Source: Patiria pectinifera
Taxonomy: Eukaryota; Echinodermata; Asteroidea; Valvatida; Asterinidae
Assembly (NCBI GenBank): GCA_029964075.1
Contig: CM057135.1
Span: forward strand, 23,710,863-23,774,862
Direction of reading: 5' to 3'
Length of the DNA stretch: 64,000 bases
Shown here: positions 1-13,000 of the stretch, piece by piece
Position numbering within the stretch: the first letter of the stretch is position 1
How the letters are laid out: every line of letters begins with the position of its first letter
Made by a program: the position numbers and the translations under genes
The notes under the pieces: generated by a model
The model's database searches: none
Told to the model about the DNA's origin: nothing
The model's input: only the letters and a program-made list of their open reading frames with translations

Positions 1-1036
1 CAGCAGGGCACAGTACTACTCAAGACAGACAATAGTGGTTCTTCAAGTGACACTGAGTTACGAGAGAGAGCCTCAAGCACTGGCTCGGAGTCCGTCAATC
101 AGAAGAATGCAGTCAGGGACTCTGAGAGCTTGAGGCCTACCAAGGAATCCCAGTTACCATCTGTGTTACCGGTCACTCTGAAGCATCTACTGTCCTTCTG
201 GGAGGAGTTGACCCAAGCCACAATCAACATTGCCTCCCAGCAACTTGTTCTCCCTAGCCCAGCTCCGATAACCAAATCGAGAAGCCGGATTGAACAGAAA
301 ATTCGGGAAAAGGAGAAAGAACCCAAGGGGAAGAAGCGCCGGGAGAAGTCTGTCCGCGGTGGACGAGGGAACCTCTTTGGGGAAGCTGCTGGCGTGCCTG
401 TTGGTGGTAGTGACCGTGAAACAGTCTGTGACCTCTGCCACGGAGTCTTTCCCCACCCTGTGACGTACCACATGCGGCAGTCCCATCCTGGATGCGGACG
501 TCATGCAGGGGGACAGGGGTACAACAGCAGTGGACACTACTGTGGGGGATGGGCAGGAAACTGTGGTGATGGAGGGGTCGGGGGTAGTAGCTGGTACCTC
601 ATGTGCGAACGCTGCCGGGAGAAGTACATCCGGGAGCGGCAAGACAAGCTCAAGGAGAAAGTCAAGAAGCAGAGGAAGAAACTCCCGCCGCTGAAGACAC
701 CCAAGATGCTACCACCCCTGGAGGCCCACCACGTCATGAAGGCCAATGCCATGTTCCTCCTGGATCTTGCCAGTGCTGCCGGACCTACCTTCCCAGGGAC
801 CAGCCCCATGAGGAAGTCCACCCGCTTCGACCTGCCCATCCTGAGCGAGACGGAAGCCTTGAACTCTCAGTTCCCACCTGTTCCGTTTCAGTTTGTGAAG
901 CTGATGAGGAGGGGGTCTGTATCTGAGTGTCCCACCTTGCCGATGGAGGAGCGACCTCTCCACATGCTGCCGAGGGCTGAAAGTGAGATGGCAGTACCCC
1001 TCGTCAAGTCAGCCTCAGTGGACAGCAAACGATTGG
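1..1036 (+). CDS. MYCBP2: MYCBP2 exon w1: Ser-rich linker plus Cys/His-rich region
   Basis: Open in frame 1 from the window edge; the donor GTAAGT at 1037 ends it in phase 1. A Ser-rich start leads to a Lys/Arg-rich stretch. A conserved Cys/His block follows ([18 protein letters not shown], then [20 protein letters not shown] and CERCREKY), with CxxC and HxxxH pairs that look metal-binding. This block is nearly identical to the matching part of vertebrate MYCBP2. The first in-frame ATG is internal and is not a real start. Confidence 0.93.
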
Positions 1037-4000
1037 GTAAGTTTTGAACGAATTAGTGGATATACAACAATAGGTATAACCATGAATATTTTCGACATTT
1101 AGGAATCATCTCATTCAATATCCGGTATAAGTTGTGGACAAGTTTATCCCTTGTGTCGGCGTTAAATTCAGGATACTGAGGGACTTCCCTGGAATATTTC
1201 TGCAACGAGTTAGCATTCTTTTTTTTTAAACTAGTAACTTCAACACAGGAAGATTACTCGTTGTGGATGAACTGGTCTGCAATCTCTCCTTGATATAAAG
1301 ATGCATTCCCCATGCTAGTTTAAGTTTAACTCTGAAAAATAGAATTGTATTTTCAATTGCTATTTTCCTAGCTTTATAAAGTTGTTCACTTTTGAACGAG
1401 ACATTGAACGCAAAAATTCCACCGCTCTCACAGGGTGGGTTCATTTGTGTGCAAAATGAAAGCCCTTTTTCAGAAGGTTGCAGATGTCCTAACTTGGAGA
1501 AAAAAAAATTGACATACAAATTGAAAACTAATTAGAAAAAAAAAATTGTTTTTAGAGCATGGATCACACATCTTTAATGAGATGACTTTAAGGCATTCAT
1601 CCTTTTTTACGTAATTTGTATGTTGCCGTCAAATCTAGTATATGGACCATTGCATCTCACAAAGCTCCCTTGCCCAAAAGAGATAAATTCCCATTAGGCC
1701 GAAGCCCAAATATCACTGCCATTTACCAATCTGATTGACTTGATGACAGATGACGGCCTCGACAACTCCAAGCGAGTGTCCTACTTCCGTTCCATCTCCA
1801 TGACGGGTCAGGTTGGGTCTCAAGGGGAGCCGAAGTCCAAGACCAGAAGACGCAACAACAGCAGCAGCTCATCAGGTAATAAAACATGGCTTCTACCTTA
1901 CTAGTGCGAATTGGGAGACTGCCAACTGTAGGGCTGGATAGCTCAGCGGGTAGAGTGTTGGTACAGTGTTCCATGGTTTCCAAAGCAAATCCGCTCTTTA
2001 TTGAACCAAATTTGCGCAACTTAGAAAGCACTGGTATCCATGCAAAATCTTTAATTCATTATTGATAAGCACTTTCTTTCAGGTTTATTACTTTTTGTGT
2101 TTAAATTGATCTCTCTGTATACAAAGTAAGTTGTAATGACTTTGTAATGACCTTGTGGTGTTCAGACGTAACATTCAAAATTTTAGTTTCAAGTCTGACT
2201 ATTGCCCTGCAGAAAATATATCAGCTAATCCCACGGTTGTCTCATTAACCCATGAGTCACTGTGGTGCCTGAAACCACCCTGCTTATTACTCCCTTAAGC
2301 ACCCGAAACCACCTGAGCGCCAAATGGTTTTATGGATTCTTCCGTAAATAAACACAATGTAATACAATGTATTACTTTATTATTTGCTGATGGATAAAAG
2401 GTAAATTAATCCTTGCTAAATCTGGATTTATGCTGTAAATCCAACTCTCCAACATCTTTCATAATCCAGCACCTGTTCTTTGTGATTGTTATGGAGAGTG
2501 ATATGTGGAGAGCAGCACTCCAAAATTTCACGTGTGGCTGATGTCTAAAATGTGTTGAAGAGGTTGTGGAATGCTGAAAGTCATTTTGTTTTGTATATTT
2601 TTTTATTGTAGAGTAGACCCATATATATCATAATGACAAACTCCCATTCTTTTGTAATGTGCGTTTATATGTCTATAAAACTGAAATTCATCGAGTAATT
2701 TGTTGGTGGGCGAGCGCATAATTGAAATCAACAGTCGTCGGGTTCTTCGTAAAATCAGAATAATCGTGACGTAATAAACAGGACTCGTTTATACTACACT
2801 GCATAGGGAGTCCTGTTTATTACGTCACAATTTACTATGTTTTATTTGCTGCCCCCAACGACCACTTTTACACAAATTGCATGTTCGGGTCAAAACAGGA
2901 CCTGAAAAACAGCTCTCAAAAGTACTTTTTGTATTTATTTCATGACAGAAACAATAGTTGTTTTTATTTCATCACACCTTAGGCTACATATACCCGAAAA
3001 ATGACGGAAATGTCTTCGAGCATTCCACAACCTCTTTAAATTCCATAGAAAATGTAGTTAGTCTGGTAAAGTTGTGGTGGTTAATAAAGCTTGGTAAGGG
3101 TTTTGCTTGAGATGTAAGGCAGTGTCAGAATTGATCGGCTATGGCTGGAAATTATACAGCCACCTATGGAAGTGGCTGCAGCCTCTTCCCATAGACCTGT
3201 GTGCTATTTCTAAGCCGTAGCCCTGTAATTCCGACGCGGCCTCTGACTAGTTGAAATATCTAACTTGTTGAAACCATTTCTTCTGACAGAAGATGGTTCC
3301 TCGTTGCTTCGTCGGCCCTCATGTCTCCTGGCCAAGCTGATAGAGGGCGGCAGCAAAGGCTGCCGGGCCTTGCATCGACCTGTCATGTCCTTCATTGTCC
3401 AGCGCCATGACCTGGAGGGCTTGCAGCTGGCTATGAAGCAGGCATTGCGCAAGGCATCGTGTAGGGTCTACGCTTTACAGGTAGGGCTTGCATTATATCA
3501 CATGTGTGTGTTTGAGGGCAGAGATGGTTATTGTGATTGATTGTAGCTGCTTTGGGCCAAATTGGCAGCATTAAACTGTATACTCCCCAGGGAGCTGAGA
3601 TTGTATATGGAATGTTTAAATGGCCGAATGAGCAGGGGTAAAAATGATGTAAAGCGCTTTGATCTTAGTTAAAAGTGCTATTACATGTATAAGAACCCGT
3701 TATTATTATTATTATTAATTGATTTATAGAAGAGGTTGTCAGTGTAAATCTGACAGTTTTTCCTCTGATGCTTACTGCACCCGCTGAAGGTTTAACGATA
3801 CCACTTTTTCACAATAAATGTATGAGAGCACTGGGGTCATGATAAAGCATGCGTCGTAATTCATATTGTAAATTTGTGATTACATTGGACCGTTCCAGAT
3901 TTGGCTATAAGCCCCGCCTACGAATGTCGGCAACAAAGTAGGCGTTTTCCCAATGAATGTTCTAGCTGTGCGTATTATGTGTACGCACACGCATGTTGGA

Positions 4001-7000
4001 ATTTTGTCAGATATTTGTGAGGTGTTCTGACAGAATGAAATGGAACTGGGCACAGCCCATAGTGGAAGAAAATGCAAATAACCAAATGGGGATGATCTTT
4101 ATTCTCTTTCGTAATACCCGCAAACTCTCATTTCGACCTCAGCCCAGTTCTGTCTCAATTTGCTGGGACTCCTCACATTTGGTTGTACAGTCGTTAAGTA
4201 TATATCGCATTTTGGAAATAAAATCTTCATATTTTCATTGTGTGATTAAATCCTCGACATGAGCCCCACCTTTCTCAATTTCTCCCATCAGTGAGATGTG
4301 ATTGAGTCAAGCCACAGGTGAAGGGAATGAACAGGGACGAAATTAACATCTCTGTCACAGTTCTTTTGAACAGCTTTTGACTTGCACTGAAGTTTCAATC
4401 ACTCCAATTCCGTTTTGTTTTTGTAGGCGCTGAACTGGCTCCTGCGCAGCGTCACCCAACTGACCAGCTTGCATGACCTCCTGTGGCACTACGTGGGTGC
4501 CCTGACCCCACTCAGCCCTGACAAAGATGATGACGCTGAGGCGGCAGCAGCAGGGCCCGATAAAGGCAAAGGGAAGGAGGAGAAGAAGGAGAAGAAAGTA
4601 TCTGAGCAGGTAAGAGGGGACAGTGTCAGGAACTCACAAGGGACACGTACAGGGTATTGAGAAAAAAAGATGATGAGTTTGTATGTTGAAATCAAAACTT
4701 TAAAGGGAAGATACAACATTTGCAAACACCAACAAACGAAATGATCAAATAATCACAAAATACCTTACTGCATTGTTATACGGACTGACAGCCTAAAGTA
4801 TTCTTTAAAATCGTGGCTCCTGGTGTGCTGATATTTTCAAGAAAAACTGTATTTTTCCAACGCTGTTCCTAATGTTTTATATTTAGTTATTCTGACTTTT
4901 CTTTGCTATTGATAACACACCTGTGAAGGGGTACAAGCCTGCTAGACTGATTCTCTGACCTTGCAATTCCCCAAGTGTTGTAATTGCTCCGTTCCATCTT
5001 AAGTGGGGTCAGGGAACCAGACTACTAGAACATGATAGGTTTTCTTGGTTTTTCCAGCATCTACAAGCCCAAAACGTGAAACAAGTCAGTTTAACAATAT
5101 TTTCTGTAACATGCCAATCCTCCAAATCCATTTATTTCTGAAAATTGCAGCAAAAGCAAATGTTGTACATTTCCCTTCAACACTGTGGAATGTTCTCTGT
5201 GATTTCTTGTCCCAGCAGCAGGACTTTGACGGCCTGATGTGCGAGCATCCGCTCTCAGACATCACCGTAGCTGGTGAGGCAGTGCATCCGTTACCCACGG
5301 CCTTCCACACCTTACTGCAGACGGTAGCCGACATGATGATGCTGCTGCCCCACGGCAGCGCCTTGCAGCAGATGGCCATGCGCTGCTGGTGTTTGCGCTT
5401 CCGGCCTGCGGACCATGTTTTCCTGCACCACTCCCACGTCTTCAGCAACATCAACCAGATCCTGTCGCGATCGGACAGCCAGGAAGGGGAGGGGGAGGAC
5501 AGTGTGGCATCCAGTAACGACTCACTGCCTACCACTCTGGTATGTCTGAATCCTAAATATCTTTATAACACGAGGACAGCTTAGTTGTGCTTGAGTTTGG
5601 GGAGGATTTTTAATACACCCAATAAGATGATGACAGGCGTTTAGTTGCAGTTCATAAAATCATGTGTCCAACCCATCACAGAAAACTGTCAAATTAGAAC
5701 TACCTTTTCTGACCTTTTTACTTTTTTGTCTGAATGAAAATAGTGTACTCTTTTATTTTCTAAGTTATTGAAACAATCCAAGACTCTGCATAAGACAAGT
5801 CAAAAAATGGATTGTGCTAGCCCAATTGTCCAAGCAGTTTTGTGAATAGCTTTTGTTTTTCCTTTAAGAGTCACATTTCTTTTCATCCATTAGTTTCTCT
5901 GCTTCCCCGAAGCACTTTGCCTGTTACTCCTTCTACTACCTCAAACGAGAATTGTCACCGCTATACTATAAAGCGCAAAGGTTGTGTCTGTGTACTTTGT
6001 GTACACCCTGAGGACAGACAGATGAAGGGAGAACAACAGATACTTTATTGTCTTTGAGATTTCATCTTTTGTTCCAAACAGTCCTTGGTCGGGAGTTTGT
6101 GTGCTTAGTCTATGGGAGCGTGTTATAGGGACAAAGGGAAAGACCTTGTCCTCGAGATTTGTGTAAAGTATGACTGGGGGTGTGTGAGTATGTTAACAAC
6201 GACAATTGTGGACCTAGGACAAAAGGGTTAAGGCACAAACAATACGTCCACGATTGACCGATGGTCCACGATTAAAATTTGTGTACAAAACCAATGAGAG
6301 GTGTTGCTAAGAGTACAAACACAGGAATGAGGACTAGGGACAATGGAGTACCGAAGTGAATACGTCAAGCGCACAAAATGTGTGTGAAAGACATTAGCGT
6401 GTGATTCAGCCCATAAACCAACACGCGGGCATACTCCATTCATTTGCACTACACTTTCTGGTTCTAAATGACGTCACACTCGGTCATGTCGGTACTCCAT
6501 AGGGGGTCCACGATTGCCGGTGTTTACAAAGATGTGTGTGTGTGTGTGTGTGTGTTCACAAGCTGTACAATACAGTGCAATACAGTGTGAAACAATGTAA
6601 TTAGAGTCCTAGTGAGGTGAACTACCCTAACACAGAACACTGCCAGAGTAGAGCTGCTGCGTGACATGACCAATGCCACTGTGTGTCAATTCTCCTAGCC
6701 TGACCGACGGCTGAAATTACAATGCATTAAAAACAGTTTTACATGTACCTGTATAAGGTGTAATACAGTGTATTACAATGTAATACAATGTAATATATAG
6801 TCCTAAATTGGTATAATCATTCTAAAACAGAACACTGCCAAAGTAGAGCTGTTGTGTGACATGACCAGTGCCACTGAGCTTCAATTATTCTAGCCTGACC
6901 GATGGCTGGAATTACAATGCATTAAAAACAGTGTTACGTGTACATGTACATGTGTATATGGTGTAAAACAGTGTATTACAATGTAACACAATGTAATAAG

Positions 7001-10000
7001 GAGTACTTAATTGGTATAATTATTCTAACACAGAACACTGCCAAGGTAGAGCTGCTGCGTGACGTGACCAACGCCACTGAGCTGCAGGTCTCCAGTCGGG
7101 CGGCCATGCTCCCCAGCCTGACTGATGGCTCCACTGAGACGTTCTGGGAGTCTGGCGATGAGGACAGGAACCGGACTAAGTCCATTACCGTCACTTGCAA
7201 CGAGGGTCTGGTACCCAGAATGGTTGCTGTGCATGTAGACAACTCAAGGGATTTAGGGGTACGGCTGATAATTGTTTGCTTAAGCGGTTTTAAGAAAGAA
7301 ATTGTTTTTCACCTTTTGTTTAGTCATTGGATTGTTCCTACCCGCTCACTATTGGATCCTTAAACCTTTACCCTTTTTTTGAACTTTTCTTGAGGTGTAG
7401 TTTCAGTAAAACAGTTTGAAACGCCAGAAATGACATGTAATTGTGACTTGCCTTCAGAAAAAAAGGATGTTGGAATGATTTTGGTGAAGTTGCAGATTGA
7501 CTGTGTGAAGTAAAAATTTTGTACTTCGGAATTTATCAACTTAAAATTCTGCAAACTGTTGGACAGTAAGCAGATTTCTTGGCTCAGAAGTCATAGGGCA
7601 GAAGTAATTGCTGGACTTTTGCGTAAACAAGGCAGTTCATTTCATACTACATTAGTTGGACTTGAAGCTTAAATGAATTGAAAGTGGCTTTCTGACTTGC
7701 CCGATCGCATATTTTTCTCAACAGAACAAGGTGACTGGTATGACATTCTTCACCGGCCCCAACCCAGACTCCCTCCAGCGAACCCTCAACTCAAGCATGG
7801 AAGCCCGGCACGTGGGCTGGGTCACCTGCAACCTGGACCTGTGCCCGGACAGACCCAAAGTCATCAAGGTGGAGCTGAAGGGACCGGATAGCCACCTGCG
7901 GGTCCGTCAGGTCAAAGTCCTGGGCCAGAACGAGGGCGAGAACCTCAGCACAGGTAAGGAATTTATCATTGCTTACTCTCTATCAGGCCAAAAGCAACCA
8001 CATGGTAGCTTTAAAATAATTACAATTCGTGTCTTTATCAACAAAACAAGACATGTGTAAAGAAAGCCGTGGTCATTAATGTCACAATCACAGGATTCAT
8101 TGAATAGCAAAGTGAGAAGACAATAAGGCAAGGCAATAGAAATGGGAACCCATTATTTAAGAGGAAAAAAAACAATAATCGATTAAAGATAAACAATTCA
8201 ATAATCAAGGGAACTGGAACTAGTCATGAAAGAGGTTCAGAAGACGAAAGGGATCAGTCATCCACTCTGTTGATCCAGACTGATGTGTACATGTATTTGG
8301 AGTAGAATATTACAAAAGATGATAATAACCGATGAAAGTAAACAATACAATGAACGAAAAATTAATCAGGGAACTGGAACTGGTCGTGAAAGAAGTTCGG
8401 AAGGAAAGACGAGTGATCAGTCATCCACTCAGTCGATCCAGACTGTTGTATATTTGGAGTAGAATATTACAAAAGATGACACCAGAGCTATTTTGGAGAG
8501 GCGAGTGATAGATTTGTTGATTTCTTGTTTGGTCTGGGCGTGGAACAGAGATTCGAAACGTTTTTTATTTTCGGGGGTAACTAAACCTCGGCTTCCTACT
8601 TCAATAGCTGTGAGTATGAATGTGCAGTTGAAGCCCAGATGGGTTACGTCACAGACAAGATTGGTGTATTTACGGCACTCATAGGAATGGCTTTTTTCAA
8701 AGTTGGTCTCAAACAGCACTGTTAGTTCGACGATTGTTATGTCCTTCTTGTGCATGTTTGTTATCACCAGGTCGGGTTTCAGGGTAGTAGGTAGTATAGA
8801 AGGGGGGAAGGTATTGCATCCAAATGCGTGCCCACCCTCTAGGTCAGAGTATAGTTTGAAGTCAGGTTTACCGGTTAGAGATTCATTGAGCATTGCACAT
8901 ATTTCTGAGAGAACATTATTGTGGCAGTATGTGTAGTGCCCCTGTTGTAACATCACGGGACAGAAGTTTAATACATGCTGGAGTGTTTCTTTAGATGAGC
9001 ACATTGGACATTTGTCATTTCCTGACATTCCCCACAGGCACAGGTTAGAATTGACTGGTAGGGTATCGACTATTGCGTTAAGTCCAAAACGAAGTCCTTT
9101 CTGGGAAGGTTGTACATGATGGATTTCCATGTGATACTGGTGTTTTCGATTTCCATGAGATCCAAAAGTTTACCTTGTTTGGCTAGTGATTCAATTTTTG
9201 TCACCCACTCTTGTTTTATTTCGGCAATTGAAGTTACTGTATTTACCCAGGTCCTTCAAAAATTGTGGTGTCCAGTACCAATTCTGCTTTGGTACTGCAT
9301 AAACACCCTCTGGGGGTTATAACCTACCGCTGCAAGAAGTCATTATCATGACAAAGCACTATCACCCTCGGCTATCACCCACGAATTACCAGCAACAACA
9401 TCTTGGGAACCTTGTAGCGGTTGTGCAATGCCTAAATATGACATCTCTGTAAAATTGACCCTAGGGGCCAACTTTATGGAACTGTTAAGACAAGATTATT
9501 TGAGTAGAAACAGGTTACCATGCAGAATACCATGCAGTGAGTATTGGTTCTCAAAGGGTTTTCGTTGAGCACATATATACGTCCATAGGCAGAGTTTCGT
9601 CTTAGCAAGCTCCGTGACATGAGGACAAGGTCTCATCAATCACTCTTTAAAACTCAGGTCCCCAGCAGTCGGCGCAAGCCTTACAGCAGAAGAACTGCGA
9701 GGCAGAGACCCTGCGAGTCTTCAGACTGCTGACATCTCAGGTCTTCGGCAAGCTGCTGAGCGACGAGGAGTCGGGCGAAGACAGGATGGAGGAAAACGGG
9801 GAGAAACAGGACGATGATAGCTCGGTAAGAAGAACAGTTGTTGAAATAATAAAAAAAGTAATCTTATTGCAAAATTGTAACCTATTTCTACTATGAGCTG
9901 GACCTGGTCTTTTATTAACATTTTTTGTCCAATGCAAATTTCTATCAAAACTCATTGATCACATTAAATCAGATTCAAGCCAGCCGGCTAATTCATTTGA

Positions 10001-13000
10001 GTTAATATATGGAGTTCAGTCTTGTGTAACATTTCCATCTCCTTGATGTAAAATCCCATCCAAAGTTCCAACTGCCAAATCAGTTTGGAGCTAGCAAGCC
10101 AACCCTTGCAGTATCAGTGGTTGAGTCATAAGACAACTGCCTTAGTGAACAGAGGGTCTTGGATCTAAGCCCCACCTGTGTAGGGCTGTGACAAGGTTGT
10201 ATGTTCTCAGCACTTCTTGAACAGCATTAAGTCTACATTGATTTTAAAGAAATGTATTGGTGATGGGTATCACTCAGTATTTAAATGTAATGTGCATTAA
10301 AACTGCACTAAATCAGACCTGATAAGTGGCCACTGCGTGAGTGTTATCTTGTAGATAGAGTAATGGATAAAAGACTTCACCCTCCTGTTACCTTTTCTGT
10401 TTACAATTATATATTGACTGGCAGCAAGGGCAATAGAATGTACTTAGTCCTTTGGGGCCTTGGGATGATTACAAGATGGCCCAATGTGCCAAGGCAAAGG
10501 GAAGAGGGCCTTCTGTTGGTCAGTAGGATATTTTGCTTGGCACTTGTCAGTAAGTATAGGGTTTGCAACTTACCATAAACTGTAAGGCACAAAACATAGC
10601 GATTATGATACATCACTAGATAATACCCAGATGTGAAGATAGCTGGAGTGAATATTTGTAATGTTAGGGAATACCCACTTGGTTCAGTAGAATACTTGGT
10701 TTTAGTTTCATCAAACCACATTTCTTTTATGGCTCCTATATCAACAACATATGTGATGCGATCAAGCTACATGAGTCATTTGTCGACCCTGGTCGATTTT
10801 TTTTATTGCAGATTTCAAAAGAGCACAATCTCGGCATTACTGCAGTGAACCGCATGCTGATACCATCTTTAGTTCAAAAATTATGGAAGTCGGAACACCT
10901 AGAGATGTGATGAAGTGATGTGATGAAGTGGCCCTAGTTTGGCTTGTAGGTCTCCACATAAAAATTCCCGACTAATGACTCATTCAGCTTGATCGCATTA
11001 CATATATGTATATATTTGCATTCTGTTCTCAGGATATCGGTGATCCAGATCTCAGGGAACATATGGTGGGCATTCTCTTCAGCAGAAGCAAGCTCACCAA
11101 TCTACAGAAACAGGTAAAGTATGAGTAATCATCTCAGAACAGCAAACAATCTCTGTTTTGGCGGTGTATTTCTAGGGATCAGACATTTACATGTGTACGT
11201 GTGCAGAGCCACGATCGAAGTCTCATTATATTCTAATGTACAAATTTATGCGACCCCGCACGCCAGCCAATTGAAAGCGACTTTAGAAACTGTGACATCA
11301 TTTCGATCAGATAAGTGGACTAAGCTGTTAATTGGTCAATTTGGATGCCACGTTTTTGTAATACAACAACGGGTTACTGAAGACCCGATAAAGAAGGTGC
11401 CTGCTGAATGATCAGAACCTTGATGTCAAGACGCAGTCTTGTTTTGCGTAATTATAAATCCCCAACTCTGCTCACATATCATAGACTCCTTGCTGTGCAA
11501 GGGGATATTCCATAGGCTAGGGTATGTCCCGTGATGTTCTCATATGTAATTGAATTTATTGTAATTGAAGTTCATTAGCTTATTTTGATGTCTTGTCTCT
11601 TTTGCTATTAGTGTTAAATTGAATATCACACCAATATCCAACAATAAATGTCTGTTGGATTTGCTGATCCAAGCATAAACAATTGTTGAGCATGGACATA
11701 AAAAACTCAAGGTTATTTTTGTTCCTTGCCATTCAGGTTTGCTCCCACATCGTGCAAGCCATCCGCAAGGAGACAGCCAAGATGCGAGAGGAGTGGGAGG
11801 CCAGCCTGGCCAGCAAGGCCCCCGCCACCGTGCTCAGCCCCACGGAGGACCCCCAGCCGTTCCTCTCAGCCGATGCCTACTGCTTTGAGCTGCTGTCCAT
11901 GGTGTTGGCACTGAGTGGCTCCAGCGTAGGTAGGATCTATGTAGCCCAGCAAGCAGCGTTGCTGCAGGACCTGCTGGCCCTGCTGCATACGGGCACACCC
12001 AGGGTGCAAAGACAGGTGGGTGGCTTGTGAATCTGTGGACTCTGTGAATCTGTGATGAGCTCCCCTGCCACCACTGACAAAGAGAGAGTTGGGCAGAATC
12101 TTGAACACATAACTGCTGTATGGGCTCCGTGCGCCAACAAAAGAGGGCGCTCTTTCACCTAGCAATGACGTCCTATGGGCAGGACACTAGGGGATTTGTA
12201 CTATGTACATGCAGTGGCCGCGCTTTGCGGCAAAATATTGCAGTCAGACAAGATGGCGTCATTCGGTCACCCCCAACTGTACATTTGTTGCCGGTGAGGG
12301 GGTACTTGTGAACGGAGCGGATACTGGCACTCTTACGCATTCAGGATAAAATTACTTAATACGTATATTCCCAAACAAAAAGTGCATGCATATTGCGTGT
12401 CCTTCACACAGAGCACTCACAACAATTCTCTGCAGAGGATGAAATGTGCCTCAAAAGCTGCTGGGACAAATATTCCTTTTGAGCAGTTACATGCACTTGA
12501 AAATATCACTGTACAAAATATAACTTAGACTTATATGACTCATGGTTCGAAATATCTGATGTGCCACAGTAATTTCACTCTTGCCATATCTTCTGGTGCT
12601 TATGGTCAGTGGTGCCATTTTCCAAGAGTTGTTATCCACAAGTTCATATATTATCACCCTTCTCCTCCCCCTCCTCGACAGGTGACCTCCATAATCCGTC
12701 GCCTCCTACCGGAGATCCCTCCAGCCCACTTTGCCAAGCTCACAGGCGTCACCACCTTACCCCCTGCCGATCTCAGCATCCTGACCCAGTCCACGGCCGA
12801 CAAGACCAACGAGTCCTTCTCCGAGGACAGCAACGTGGGGATCCTTGACATCTTCCTGGCTTGCATCGCCAAGACCCTGACTGTCCAGACCAAAGTGAAA
12901 GGTGCCGGGGCAGCTGGGGTCGGAGGACAGATCCCGGGACTGATGATGAGCAGCAACAGCAGCAGCAGTGGTTCTGGAGGTGGCGGAAAGGGCACGCAGT

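Noticed and set aside
1931-2030. tRNA gene
   Set aside because: Only the 5' half is tRNA-like; the B box and acceptor stem do not form, so it is kept as a SINE-like remnant.
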